A DNA stretch of 64,000 bases. Origin: RYN-230 sp963844695. Lineage in GTDB: Bacteria; Actinomycetota; Actinomycetes; Streptosporangiales; Streptosporangiaceae. The notes under the pieces were generated by a model, which saw nothing but the letters and a program-made list of their open reading frames with translations, had not been told where the DNA came from and did not search any database. The DNA lies in NCBI GenBank assembly GCA_963844695.1, contig CAWJPL010000016.1:186001-250000 (forward strand), given 5' to 3'. This document shows, one piece after another, positions 53,301 through 61,695 of the stretch (the first letter of the stretch is position 1; each line of letters begins with the position of its first letter). A program made the translations under genes and the position numbers.

Positions 53301-54305
53301 ATGCCGGGGGCAGGCGCGATATCCGGGGCAGGCACGACGTCAGGGGTGGGTGCGACGTCCAGGGCGGGCGCGACATCAGGGGCAGGTGTGCTTTCCGGGG
53401 CGCGGGACGGCGGGCAGGTCACCGGGCTCGTCGCCGAGGGACTGGTCAAGCGGTATGGGCGCAGCGTGGCCCTGGACGGGTTCGCGCTGTCGGTCTCCCC
53501 CGGCGAGATCGTCGGGCTGGTCGGCCACAACGGCGCCGGCAAGACCACGTTCGTCGAGATAGTGTCCGGGCTGACCCGCCCGGACGCCGGCCGGGTCAGC
53601 GTGGCCGGGGTCGACGCCCTGGCGCAGCCCCGCCAGGCCCGGGCCCGGCTGGGAGTGTGCCCGCAGGAGACGTCGCTCTACCCGCGGCTGACCGTGGCCG
53701 AGCACCTGCGGCTGTTCGGGGCGCTGGCCGGACTGCGCCGGGCCGCGCTCCGCCGGGCGGCGACCGGCATCGCCGAGCAACTGGGCCTGGCCGAGGTCCT
53801 CGACCGGCCGGCCGGGCTGCTCTCGGGCGGCCAGCGCAAGCGCACCCAGGCGGCCACCGCGCTCGTCGCCGAGCGGCCGGTGCTACTGCTGGACGAGCCG
53901 ACTGCGGGCGCCGACCCGCAGACCCGCCGCGCGCTGCTCACCGTGGTCGCGGACCGCGCGGCCGCGGGCGCCGCGGTCGTCTACACCACCCACTACCTCC
54001 CGGAACTGGCTGAACTCGGCGCGACGCTGGCCGTGGCGCGGGCGGGCCGGATCATCTCCCGCGGCGGCCAGCGTTCGCTGCTGGCCGGGCTGGCCGGCGA
54101 GGTGCGGGTCGGCTTCGCCGGGCCGGTGCCCGCCGGACTGCGCCCCCTCGGGCAGGTGGACGGGACCGCAGGCGATGAGCTGCGGGTGGTCACTTCCGAC
54201 GCGCCGGCCACGCTGGCCCGGCTGCTGGCGGCAGGCGCGGCGCCGGTCTCCATCGACATCCGCCGGCCCGGGCTGGACGACCTGTACGCCGCCCTCACCC
54301 CATGA
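53301..54305 (+). CDS. ABC transporter ATPase with repetitive N-terminus
   Basis: The first 33 residues are a Gly/Ala/Ser/Thr repeat (MPGAGAISGAGTTSGVGATS...) encoded by an approximately 24-bp, partly degenerate DNA repeat. The ATPase follows: Walker A GHNGAGKTTFVE near 72, signature LLSGGQRKRTQAATALVAERP, Walker B LLLDEPTAGADP and the H-loop TTHYLPE. About 90 C-terminal residues form a DrrA-like accessory domain. It overlaps the permease gene by 4 bp. It is divergent from the TetR regulator and probably induced by its ligand. The start at the ATG at 53301 follows GGTGAGG; the true start could be later, near the VTGLVAEGL segment. Confidence 0.9.
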   Translation: MPGAGAISGAGTTSGVGATSRAGATSGAGVLSGARDGGQVTGLVAEGLVKRYGRSVALDGFALSVSPGEIVGLVGHNGAGKTTFVEIVSGLTRPDAGRVSVAGVDALAQPRQARARLGVCPQETSLYPRLTVAEHLRLFGALAGLRRAALRRAATGIAEQLGLAEVLDRPAGLLSGGQRKRTQAATALVAERPVLLLDEPTAGADPQTRRALLTVVADRAAAGAAVVYTTHYLPELAELGATLAVARAGRIISRGGQRSLLAGLAGEVRVGFAGPVPAGLRPLGQVDGTAGDELRVVTSDAPATLARLLAAGAAPVSIDIRRPGLDDLYAALTP

Positions 54306-55102
54306 CGCCCTACTCTCCCTGGAGGTCCCCCATGGTTGCGTCCGGTACGGCCATCCGCCTGGCCGCACTGAGCCGGCACAACACGTCGCTCATGCTCCGC
54401 GAGCCCGGCCCCGTGGTGAGCCGGCTCGTCATGCCGCTGGTCATGATCTTGCTCTTCCGGCCGCTCTACCTGTCGGCGCTGGCCCGCCACGGCGTGCAGG
54501 CGGGCACCGTCCAGGTGGTCACCGGCATGCTGGTGATGTTCTCCCTGCTGGCCTTGTCCGTGGTGGGCACGGCCATCTTGACCGAGCGGACCTGGGGGAC
54601 CTGGGACCGGCTGCGCGCCACCCCCGTGCGGAGCGGCGAACTGCTCGCCACCAAGGCGCTTCCCGGCTTCGGCATGCTGGCCGTCCAGCAGGCTGAGGTG
54701 CTGCTCTTCGGGGTCGTCGCGTTCGGCCTCCACGTCGGCGACCCGCTCTTGCTGGCCGCCGCCGTCGTCTCGTGGGCGCTGGCCCTGCTCGGCATCGGCA
54801 CGGCGCTGGGTGCGACGCTGCGCAGCCAGAGCGAGCTGAACATGGCCTACGACATCGGCGGCGTGGTGCTCAGCGCCCTCGGCGGCGCGCTGATCCCACT
54901 GTCGGTGCTGCCCGGCTGGGCCCGCGCGGCCGCGCCGGTGTCCCCGGGCTACTGGGCCATGTCCGCGCTCCGCTCGGCGCTGCAGGGACAGGCCGGGCCG
55001 ACGCTGCGGGCCGCAGCCGTCCTGCTCGCGGTGGCCGCCGTCACCGCGGCCCTGGGCGCGTGGCGGATGACCCGCGGCTGGTCCCGTTCCCGCTCACTCT
55101 GA
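54302..55102 (+). CDS. ABC-2 type permease
   Basis: The 266-residue protein has six helices: LVMPLVMILLFRPLYL, VVTGMLVMFSLLALSVVGTAI, the conserved external loop ERTWGTWDRLRATPVRSGELL, VLLFGVVAFGLHVG, LLLAAAVVSWALALLGIGTALGATL, then VVLSALGGALIPLSVLPGW and the C-terminal LLAVAAVTAALGAW. It is coupled to the ATPase gene (ATGA). Together with the ATPase and TetR gene it is a regulated multidrug-type exporter. Confidence 0.9.
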   Translation: MTPYSPWRSPMVASGTAIRLAALSRHNTSLMLREPGPVVSRLVMPLVMILLFRPLYLSALARHGVQAGTVQVVTGMLVMFSLLALSVVGTAILTERTWGTWDRLRATPVRSGELLATKALPGFGMLAVQQAEVLLFGVVAFGLHVGDPLLLAAAVVSWALALLGIGTALGATLRSQSELNMAYDIGGVVLSALGGALIPLSVLPGWARAAAPVSPGYWAMSALRSALQGQAGPTLRAAAVLLAVAAVTAALGAWRMTRGWSRSRSL

Positions 55103-55119
55103 TCCCTGGCCACACGCCG

Positions 55120-55140
55120 CAGGCCACGGGCCCGGGCCTG
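55120..55140. terminator. Short bidirectional terminator
   Basis: CAGGCC pairs with GGCCTG around a 9-base GC loop between the convergent ABC permease and carbonic-anhydrase-like genes. It is weak. Confidence 0.3.
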
Positions 55141-55147
55141 TGATCGG

Positions 55148-55699
55148 CTAGCGGCCGGGCTCGGGCACGGGGAGCACGCCTGCGGCGTGCCGCCGCGCGA
55201 GTTCGCGGTAGATCCGGGGGTTGGTCGCGACCCACTGCCCGGCTCCGCCGGTGACCGGCCCGGCGACCCGGGCGGGCACGCCGACCGCCAGCATGCCCGC
55301 CGGGATCTCCATCCCGGGAGGTACCGTGGCCCCGGCCGCGACCAGGGCGCGCGGCCCGACGACGGCGCCATCGAGCACGGTGGCGCCGTTGCCGATCAGT
55401 GCCTCGGTGTGCACCACGCAGCCGTGCACCACGCAGAGATGCCCGATCGTGGCCCCCTCACCGACCTCGGTGACCGGATCGCGGCCGCCGTGCAGCACCG
55501 AGCCGTCCTGGACGTTCGCGCCGCGGCGCACCAGGATCGGCCCGAAGTCGGCCCGGAGCACCGCCCCGTACCAGACGGACGCCTCCGCCTCGACACGGAC
55601 GTCGCCGACCAGGGTGGCGGTGGGGGCGATCCAGGCTTCCGGGCTCACCGTGGGCGCGACGCCCTCGAAAGAGAACAATGGCACTCGCCCATGATGCAC
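55148..55699 (-). CDS. Gamma-class carbonic anhydrase-like protein (left-handed beta-helix)
   Basis: The 183-residue protein has a left-handed beta-helix: ASVWYGAVLRADFGPILVRRGANVQDGSVLHGG, then GEGATIGHLCVVHGCVVHTEALIGNGATVLDGAVVGPRALVAAGATVPPG. Three histidines at about 70, 87 and 92 correspond to the metal ligands of gamma carbonic anhydrases. Many such proteins (YrdA/CaiE type) have other or no activity. The start is the ATG at 55699; a GTG at 55684 is possible. Confidence 0.88.
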   Translation of the reverse strand: MHHGRVPLFSFEGVAPTVSPEAWIAPTATLVGDVRVEAEASVWYGAVLRADFGPILVRRGANVQDGSVLHGGRDPVTEVGEGATIGHLCVVHGCVVHTEALIGNGATVLDGAVVGPRALVAAGATVPPGMEIPAGMLAVGVPARVAGPVTGGAGQWVATNPRIYRELARRHAAGVLPVPEPGR

Positions 55700-55971
55700 G
55701 GCGGCGCCGTCCCGCCGGTGACCGGGCCCGGGAGCGTACCGGATGCGGGCGACAGAGCGTCACCGCGGGCGCCGGATATTGGCGGCTTTATCACCCGCCA
55801 TATGACACGCCGTGCGCGACTCCGGGCCTCATTCCGGGGTCTCGCGCTCACGCCGAGTTACATTAGGAAATGTGTTCGCCTACGAAGTTTCATCCCGGCC
55901 GGTGGAGCTTGTCCGATTCGGCGCCGCGCGACGGAGCATGCTCACGGCTGCAACCCGCCCACGGTGGTCGC

Positions 55972-56241
55972 ATGACATCTCCGGATGACGCCTGCAAGCC
56001 CGGGGCGGCCCGATCCTCCAGGGCGGTGTCCAGCCGGGCGAAGCCTGATCATGCGGGCAGCGTGCTGTGCCGCCTCCTCATTGGCCACCCGGACGTCGTC
56101 GACATCGAGATCCTCGGCCAGACCGAGATCCTGGAGGGAATAACGTCCTATTCACTGGGCGTGCTGCTGCCCGGCGGCCGGGAACTCTACATCGACGTGG
56201 AGGACGCACCCGCGGCCCCGCCGGCGTCCGGGCGCCCGTAG
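55972..56241 (+). CDS. Small hypothetical protein
   Basis: The 89-residue protein from the ATG at 55972 has a Ser/Arg-rich N-terminus, then a compact segment SVLCRLLIGHPDVVDIEILGQTEILEGITSYSLGVLLPGGRELYIDVEDAP with alternating strands. It ends Pro-rich. It overlaps the end of the DUF2127 gene by 55 bp on the other strand. I do not recognise the family. The ribosome binding site is poor. Confidence 0.5.
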   Translation: MTSPDDACKPGAARSSRAVSSRAKPDHAGSVLCRLLIGHPDVVDIEILGQTEILEGITSYSLGVLLPGGRELYIDVEDAPAAPPASGRP

Positions 56242-57119
56242 ACGGGCGCCGGGCCGGCCGGGAACGGCTGCGGAGTGGCGCGCTCGATAGCGGGCCAGCC
56301 GACGTCCGCGTCGTACTCGGCCCGCTCGGCCCGGCCGCCGCCGCGCAGCCCGAACAGGCGTTTGGAAAACAGCAGGTACACCACGATGGCCAGGTTGATG
56401 ACCAGGGTGAGGACCTTCAGCGTGGTCACGCTCTTGGTCAGCTCGTAGATCTCGTAGGGGACGAATACCACCGTCGCCACGAACGTCAGGTATTCGGCCC
56501 AGCGGCGGCCCAGCCACAGGCCGACAGCCTCGGTCCCCTCCAGGGCCGCGTAGGCGGCGATGGCGGCGCCGGCCAGGTACAGGTTGGTGATGCTGACCGC
56601 GAACAGCCGCTCCAGGTCGTGCACGACGCCCCGGCGGCTGGTGGCGATCGGGCCGCCGAGACCGCCCTGGAGGTCGTGCAGGATGCGGGTGAAGTCCGCG
56701 TTCAGCGCGGCCTTGTTACCGGCGAACAGGAACACGGCCGCGGCGAGCGCGGACAGGACCAGGAAATGCAGGACCCGGTCGATGGCGATCAGCCGCAGGA
56801 CGTAGCGGTCACGCAGCGGCCGGCCGCGCAGCGGGAGGGTGATCTCCTCCCGGGACGGCGGATAGCGCCGGGCCGGCTGGGCCGGCGGGGTGAGCACCAC
56901 CCAGGAGTCGCAGCGCAGGCACCGGTACCAGCGCAGGCCGCCCGTCTCCCGGGCGAAGAGCTGGTCGCCGGCCCGCAGCTCCGCCGCGTCCGTGCCGAGC
57001 AGCTCGTGGCCGTGCAGGCCGCACCCGATGAGCTCGTAACGGAGCTTGGGGCGGTACCGGCGCGGCCGCTCGGTGCCCGGCGCCGCGGTCGGGGCGGGCG
57101 GCGGGATCCCGGTATCCAT
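56187..57119 (-). CDS. DUF2127 family membrane protein
   Basis: The 310-residue protein has an N-terminal soluble part with GCGLHGHELLG and a WYRCLRCDSWVVL CxxC knuckle, then DUF2127: LRLIAIDRVLHFLVLSALAAAVFLFAG, LERLFAVSITNLYLAGAAIAAYAALEGTEAVGLWLGRRWAEYLTFVATVVFVPYEIYEL and LVINLAIVVYLLFSKRLFGLR. That is four helices. DUF2127 is a predicted membrane family of unknown function. The ATG at 57119 is chosen; a GTG at 57161 would add 14 residues. Confidence 0.85.
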   Translation of the reverse strand: MDTGIPPPAPTAAPGTERPRRYRPKLRYELIGCGLHGHELLGTDAAELRAGDQLFARETGGLRWYRCLRCDSWVVLTPPAQPARRYPPSREEITLPLRGRPLRDRYVLRLIAIDRVLHFLVLSALAAAVFLFAGNKAALNADFTRILHDLQGGLGGPIATSRRGVVHDLERLFAVSITNLYLAGAAIAAYAALEGTEAVGLWLGRRWAEYLTFVATVVFVPYEIYELTKSVTTLKVLTLVINLAIVVYLLFSKRLFGLRGGGRAERAEYDADVGWPAIERATPQPFPAGPAPVYGRPDAGGAAGASSTSM

Positions 57120-57161
57120 AGCGTGCGTGCTACCCTCCGGGGCCCAGTCAGGAACGGTCAC

Positions 57162-58092
57162 TCAGGAACGAACGGCCCCCGCCGGCAACCGTACCCCGGT
57201 CAGCCGCTCGGCTTCGGCCCAGAGCCGGGCGGCGGCCGCGGTGTCGCGGGCCCGCCGGGGCGGCCGCTCGAAGGTCGTCGGCCCGACCAGCCGCATCCAC
57301 CCGCCCGGGCCGTAGTACCCGCCGGACACGGCCGACGGGCTGGTGGCGGCGTACAGCAGCGGCTCGGTGCCCGGCCCGACGTCCTGCGACGGGAGGAAGC
57401 TCATGCTGTTGAAGATCGATCGTTTCGGCTTGTCGCGGCCCAGGCTGGCCCCGGCGGTCTGCAGGTTCGTGCGGGTGAACCCCGGGTGCGCCGCGACGCT
57501 CATCAGGTCCCAGTCACGCTCGGCCGCGACCGCGGCCAGGCGCAGGCTCATCATCAGGTCGGCCAGCTTGGACTGGGCGTAGGCAGAAGTTCGCGCTGTA
57601 GCGGCGTTCCCACTGCAGGTCGCCGAAGTGGATCCGGCCGAAGTTCGCGGTGCCGCTGCTCATCGTGACCACCCGCGGCGCGGGGGCGGCCAGCACCAGC
57701 GGCAGCAACTGGAGGGTCAGCGCGAACGGGCCGAGGAAGTTGCTGCCGAACTGCAGCTCGAAGCCGTCGGCGGTGGTCATCCGGGTCGGCGGGGCCATCA
57801 CGCCAGCGTTGTTGACCAGCAGGTCAACCGGGGTGCCGCCGTCGAGGAGGCCATCGCTGAACTCCCGGACCGACGCCAGGTCGGCCAGGTCGACGCGGCG
57901 CACCTCCAGCGAGGCGCCCGGGTGGCGGGCCAGGATCCCGGCCCGGGCCTGCTCGCCCTTGGCCACTGTGCGGACCGCCATGACGACGTGGGCGCCCGCC
58001 TCGGCGAGCCGCCGGGCCGCCTCCTGGCCGGTGCCGCTGTTGGCGCCGGTGACGACGGCGCGCCTGCCGGCCTGATCCGGGACCGTGTACAT
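57162..58092 (-). CDS. Short-chain dehydrogenase/reductase (frame interrupted)
   Basis: The SDR begins AVVTGANSGTGQEAARRLAEAGAHVVMAVR (TGxxxGxG cofactor motif), VDLLVNNAGVMAPP, FGSNFLGPFALTLQLLPLV and RVVTMSSGTANFGRIHFGDLQW (catalytic Ser). After a frame change near 57580 it continues AYAQSKLADLMMSLRLAAVA (Tyr-x-x-x-Lys), then VAAHPGFTRTNLQ and a C-terminal extension typical of the retinol-dehydrogenase-like/oxidoreductase group. The ATG at 58092 has GGAAGGGAAG upstream. It is divergent from the TetR gene at 58200, which probably represses it. Confidence 0.82.
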
Positions 58093-58119
58093 GGTGAGCT
58101 TCCCTTCCGGGCCTCTGAA

Positions 58120-58186
58120 AGACCATCGGTCTGTTATTTAGCGAACGTAGCAGACCGATGGTCTGTACACAAGGGACCGTCGGTCT
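58120..58186. promoter_or_regulatory. Three TetR-type operator sites in the SDR/TetR gap
   Basis: AGACC-ATC-GGTCT at 58120-58132, AGACC-GAT-GGTCT at 58152-58164 and GGACC-GTC-GGTCT at 58174-58186 share 5-bp arms around a 3-bp spacer. Centres are 32 and 22 bp apart, about three and two helical turns. They occupy most of the 107-bp divergent gap, so cooperative repression of both genes by the adjacent TetR protein is likely. Confidence 0.82.
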
Positions 58187-58199
58187 GTAAAATGGGGCC

Positions 58200-58880
58200 A
58201 TGACCACCTTCCAGCGGGCCCGCAGCGAGGAGCAGCGGGAGGTGCGGCGCCGGGCCATCCTCGACACCGCCGCGGCGATGCTGGCCGAGATGCCGGTCGC
58301 CGAGGTCACGCTCAGCGAGCTCAGCCGGCGGGTGGGCCTGGCCAAGTCCAACGTGCTCCGCTACTTCGAGTCCCGCGAGGCCGTGCTGCTGGAACTGCTG
58401 GACTCGGCGTGGCAGGAATGGCTGGCCGCTCTCGAGGCGGACCTGGGCGGGGCGGTCGACGCCGCCGCTCCCCCGGCCACCCGGGGTGACCAGCTGGCCG
58501 CCGCGCTCGCCGCGTCGCTGGCTGGCCGGCCCGTGCTGTGCGACCTGCTCAGCGCGCAGGCCGCGGTGCTCGAGCGGAACGTCTCCACCCAGGTCGCCGC
58601 CGCCTACAAGCGGGCGGCGCTGGCCGACGTCAGCCGCCTGGGCCGGCTCGTCCACCGCTACCTCGGCGAGCTCGGACGCCGCGACGCGGAGCGGCTCGCC
58701 GCCGGCGCGGTCCTGGTGGCCGGCGCGTTGTGGGCCCACGCCCAGCCGTCGGCCGCCGTACTCGCGGCCTACGAGGCTGATCCCGCCCTGGCCGTCATGC
58801 GGACCGACTTCACCGCGACCCTGCGTGAGGTGCTCGAAGTGCTGGCCGCCGGCCTGCTGGCCCGGTCTTCCCGGCGGTAA
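58200..58880 (+). CDS. TetR family regulator
   Basis: The 226-residue regulator has the N-terminal helix-turn-helix (RRRAILDTAAAMLAEMPVAEVTLSELSRRVGLAKSNVLRYFESREAVLLELLDSAW) and a long helical C-terminal ligand domain (LAASLAGRPVLCDLLSAQAAVLERNVSTQVAAAYKRAAL, LAAGAVLVAGALWAHAQPS). The ATG at 58200 follows AAAATGGGGCC. It is divergent from the SDR gene with three operator copies between them. The Otr(A)-like gene follows 132 bp later on the same strand, but no operator copy precedes it. Confidence 0.92.
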   Translation: MTTFQRARSEEQREVRRRAILDTAAAMLAEMPVAEVTLSELSRRVGLAKSNVLRYFESREAVLLELLDSAWQEWLAALEADLGGAVDAAAPPATRGDQLAAALAASLAGRPVLCDLLSAQAAVLERNVSTQVAAAYKRAALADVSRLGRLVHRYLGELGRRDAERLAAGAVLVAGALWAHAQPSAAVLAAYEADPALAVMRTDFTATLREVLEVLAAGLLARSSRR

Positions 58881-58948
58881 AACCGGTTGCCCTCCCGGAC
58901 CCGGGTCTGCTGAACTCACCGGAAGTCAGCGAGCCCCAGGAGGGTGAC

Positions 58949-59059
58949 GTGCGAGCAGCGTTCATGTCCAGCCAGAAGGGAACTGCCGCCCAGACCAAGG
59001 ACATGACGCTCAGTGAGCACGCTGAACCTGGGGATCGTGGCGCACGTAGACGCCGGTAA
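58949..59059 (+). CDS. Candidate 36-residue leader peptide overlapping the Otr(A)-like start
   Basis: A GTG at 58949 has AGGAGGG at ideal distance, the best ribosome binding site in this gap. It opens a 36-codon frame that ends at a TAA at 59057, 47 bp inside the next gene. The product (MRAAFMSSQKGTAAQTKDMT...) looks like no known domain. The next gene's own GTG has only a distant AAGGA, so translation through this leader may influence it. Confidence 0.45.
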   Translation: MRAAFMSSQKGTAAQTKDMTLSEHAEPGDRGARRRR

Positions 59060-60974
59060 GACCAGCCTGACCGAGCGGCTGCTGTTCGCCGCCGGGGTCA
59101 TCGACGACGTCGGCCGCGTCGACGACGGGAACACCCAGACCGACACGATGGCGCTGGAACGCCAGCGCGGGATCACCATCAAGTCCGCCGTCGTGTCGTT
59201 CGCCGTCGGCGGCCTCACGGTGAACCTGATCGACACGCCCGGCCACCCGGACTTCATCGCGGAGGTCGAGCGGACCCTGGCGGTGCTGGACGGCGCCGTG
59301 CTGGTGGTCTCCGCGGTCGAGGGCGTGCAGGCCCAGACCCGCGTGCTGATGCGGGCCCTGCGGCGGCTGGCCCTGCCGACGCTCGTCTTCGTGAACAAGA
59401 TCGACCGGGCCGGGGCCGGGGACGAGCGGGTGGTGGCGGAGATCCGCGAGAAGCTGACTCCCGACGTCGTCTCGATGGGATCGGTCCAGGGCCTCGGCAC
59501 CCGCCGCGCCGTCTTCAGTTCCTACGGCGCCGACGACGCGGCCTTCACCGCCCGGCTGGCGGACGTGCTCGCCGACCACGACGACGGGTTCCTGGCCGCG
59601 TACCTGGATGACGAGACGGGCGTCTCCTACCACCAGCTGCGGTCCGGCCTGGCCGCCGCGGTCCGCCGGGGGCGCGTGCACCCGGTGTTCTTCGGCTCGG
59701 CCAGCACCGGCGCAGGCGTCGGCCCGCTGACCGGCGGGCTCGGCGAGTTCCTGCCTGCCGCCGCGGGTGACGCGGACGGCCCGGTCTCCGGGGTCGTCTT
59801 CAAAGTCGAGCGGGGCCCGGCCGGTGAGAAGATCGCCTACGCCCGGATGTTCTCGGGCACCGTGCGGACCCGGGACCGGCTGCGGTTCGGCGGTGACCGG
59901 GAGGGGCGGGTCACCGCGATCAGCGTCTTCGAGCGCGGCGCGGCCGCTCCCCGGGGCTGCGTCACCGCCGGGCAGATCGGGAAACTATGGGGTCTGCCCG
60001 CCGTCCGCGTCGGCGACACCCTCGGCCCCGGCCAGGCGGCCGCGCCGGGCCGGCATTTCGCCCCGCCCAGCCTGGAAACCGTGGTCGTGCCCGCCCGCCC
60101 CGCCGACCGGGGCGCGCTCCGGACGGCCCTGGACCAGCTCGCCGAGCAGGACCCGCTGATCAACGTGCGGCAGGACGACGTACGCCAGGAGATACGCGTC
60201 TCCCTCTACGGCGAGGTGCAGAAGGAAGTCATCCAGGCCACGCTGGCCGCGGACTTCGGCATCGACGCCGGTTTCCGTGAGACGACGACGATCTGCGTCG
60301 AGCGCCCGGCAGGCGCAGGGACGGCCGCAGAGTTCATGGGCGAACCAGCCAATCCCTTCCGGGCCACGGTCGGGCTGCGGATCGTTCCCGCGCCGGCCGG
60401 CTCGGGCGTGCGGTTCCGGCTGGGCGTCGAGCGCGGGGCGCTCCCGGTGGCGTTCCAGAAGGCCGTGGAGGAGACCGTCCACCAGACGCTGCAGGAGGGA
60501 CTGCGCGGGTGGCAGGTCACCGACGCCGTGGTCACCCTGACGCACTCCGGGTTCACTCCCCCGCCGCCGTCCGGCTGGAGCAAGTGGTCGAGCTCAGCCG
60601 GGGACTTCCGGAACCTGACCCCGCTCGTGCTGATGAGCGCGCTGCGCCAGGCCGGCACCCGGGTCTACGAGCCGGTGCACCGCTTCCGCCTGGAGGCGCC
60701 GGCGGACACGGCCTGGTCGGTGCTGCCGGCCCTGGCCCGGCTGGGAGCTGTCCCGGGCCCGCCGGTGACCCAGGGCCCGCTGCTCACCGTGACCGGCGAC
60801 ATCCCCGCCGCCCAGGTGCACGAGCTGACCCAGCAGTTGCCGGCCCTGACGCACGGGGCGGGCGTCCTCGACGCCACCTTCGGCTACTACCGGCTGGCCC
60901 GCGACCCGCTCAGTCGAAGCGGCGGGCGCTCGGGTAACGCTGGCCCCCGTCCACCACGACGTTCGAGCCCGTGA
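59013..60974 (+). CDS. Ribosomal protection-type translation GTPase (Otr(A)/TetM-like)
   Basis: The 653-residue GTPase has NLGIVAHVDAGKTSLTERLLF (G1), DTMALERQRGITIKSAV (switch I/G2), LIDTPGHPDF (G3), FVNKIDRAG (G4), then the EF-G-like domains. ALDQLAEQDPLINVRQDD..EIRVSLYGEVQKEVIQATL and the loop and domain-IV/V motifs LTHSGFTPPPPSGWSKWSSSAGDFRNLTPLVLMSALRQAGTRVYEPVHRFRLEAP are typical of tetracycline ribosomal protection proteins. It could give tetracycline resistance by removing drug from the ribosome, or serve another role, since many actinomycetes have such paralogues. The final 15 residues are an odd low-complexity tail. The end overlaps the next gene by 65 bp, tail to tail. Confidence 0.88.
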   Translation: MSTLNLGIVAHVDAGKTSLTERLLFAAGVIDDVGRVDDGNTQTDTMALERQRGITIKSAVVSFAVGGLTVNLIDTPGHPDFIAEVERTLAVLDGAVLVVSAVEGVQAQTRVLMRALRRLALPTLVFVNKIDRAGAGDERVVAEIREKLTPDVVSMGSVQGLGTRRAVFSSYGADDAAFTARLADVLADHDDGFLAAYLDDETGVSYHQLRSGLAAAVRRGRVHPVFFGSASTGAGVGPLTGGLGEFLPAAAGDADGPVSGVVFKVERGPAGEKIAYARMFSGTVRTRDRLRFGGDREGRVTAISVFERGAAAPRGCVTAGQIGKLWGLPAVRVGDTLGPGQAAAPGRHFAPPSLETVVVPARPADRGALRTALDQLAEQDPLINVRQDDVRQEIRVSLYGEVQKEVIQATLAADFGIDAGFRETTTICVERPAGAGTAAEFMGEPANPFRATVGLRIVPAPAGSGVRFRLGVERGALPVAFQKAVEETVHQTLQEGLRGWQVTDAVVTLTHSGFTPPPPSGWSKWSSSAGDFRNLTPLVLMSALRQAGTRVYEPVHRFRLEAPADTAWSVLPALARLGAVPGPPVTQGPLLTVTGDIPAAQVHELTQQLPALTHGAGVLDATFGYYRLARDPLSRSGGRSGNAGPRPPRRSSP

Positions 60975-61695
60975 CCCACGAGGCCCGGGGAGACAGCAGG
61001 AACGTGATCACGTCCGCGACCTCCGGCAGGCGGCCCAGCCGCCCGTACGGGAACTGGGTGGCGACGAAGGTCGCGAAGTCCCCGGGGTTGTCCTGCTGGA
61101 AGGAGTCCCAGGACCCGCCGGGGAACATGATGGAGCCGGGGCTGACCGCGTTCACCCGGATGCGGTCCGGGGCGAGTTCCTGGGCGGCCGTCGCGGCCAG
61201 CTGGATCTCGGCCGCCTTGGCCGCGGCGTAGGCCGTCCGCGGCGCGGGACGCAGCCCGGTGATCGAGGAGACGATCACCACCGCGCCCCCGCCCGCCTGG
61301 CGCAGGTGGGGCAGGCCGGCCCGGATCAGTTCCGCCGCGTGCCCGGCGTTCAGCGCGAAGGTCGCGGTGAACTCGCCCGGCCCGGCGCTGGTCAGGTTGC
61401 CGGTGCCGACGGTGCCGCCCGCGTTGGCGACGAGCAGGTCCAGACCGCCCAGCGCGGACGCGATCTCCCCGACCGCCCGGTTCAGCGCGGCCACGTCCAG
61501 CACGTCCGCCGCGGCGCTGGCCACCAGGGTCCCGTGGGCCGCCAGCCGCGCGGACGCGGCGGCCAGTCCCCCGGCGTCCCGGGCCACCAGGCCGACCGCG
61601 ACCCCCTCGGCGGCCAGCGCGTCGGCGGCGGCGAAGCCGATGCCCCTGCTTCCCCCGGTGATCAGCGCGCGGCTGCCGCGCAGGCCAAGGTCCAT
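60910..61695 (-). CDS. Short-chain dehydrogenase/reductase
   Basis: The 261-residue SDR has ALITGGSRGIGFAAADALAAEG (TGxxxGIG), AADVLDVAALNRAV, LLVANAGG (NAG), VVIVSSITGLRPAPRTAYAAAKAAEIQLAATAAQEL (catalytic Ser, Tyr-x-x-x-Lys), RVNAVSPGSI and VADVITFLLSPRASWVTGSNVVVDGGQ. It resembles 3-oxoacyl-ACP-reductase-like enzymes. The ATG at 61695 has GGAGGGAG upstream. It lies downstream of the kinase and threonine aldolase genes, separated by 183 bp with a small repeat. Confidence 0.9.
   Translation of the reverse strand: MDLGLRGSRALITGGSRGIGFAAADALAAEGVAVGLVARDAGGLAAASARLAAHGTLVASAAADVLDVAALNRAVGEIASALGGLDLLVANAGGTVGTGNLTSAGPGEFTATFALNAGHAAELIRAGLPHLRQAGGGAVVIVSSITGLRPAPRTAYAAAKAAEIQLAATAAQELAPDRIRVNAVSPGSIMFPGGSWDSFQQDNPGDFATFVATQFPYGRLGRLPEVADVITFLLSPRASWVTGSNVVVDGGQRYPSARRFD

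Noticed and set aside
58200..60974. A TetR/Tet-resistance mobile cassette
   Set aside because: There are no transposase, integrase or flanking repeats, the GC bias matches neighbours, and the TetR operators point to the SDR gene rather than the GTPase.
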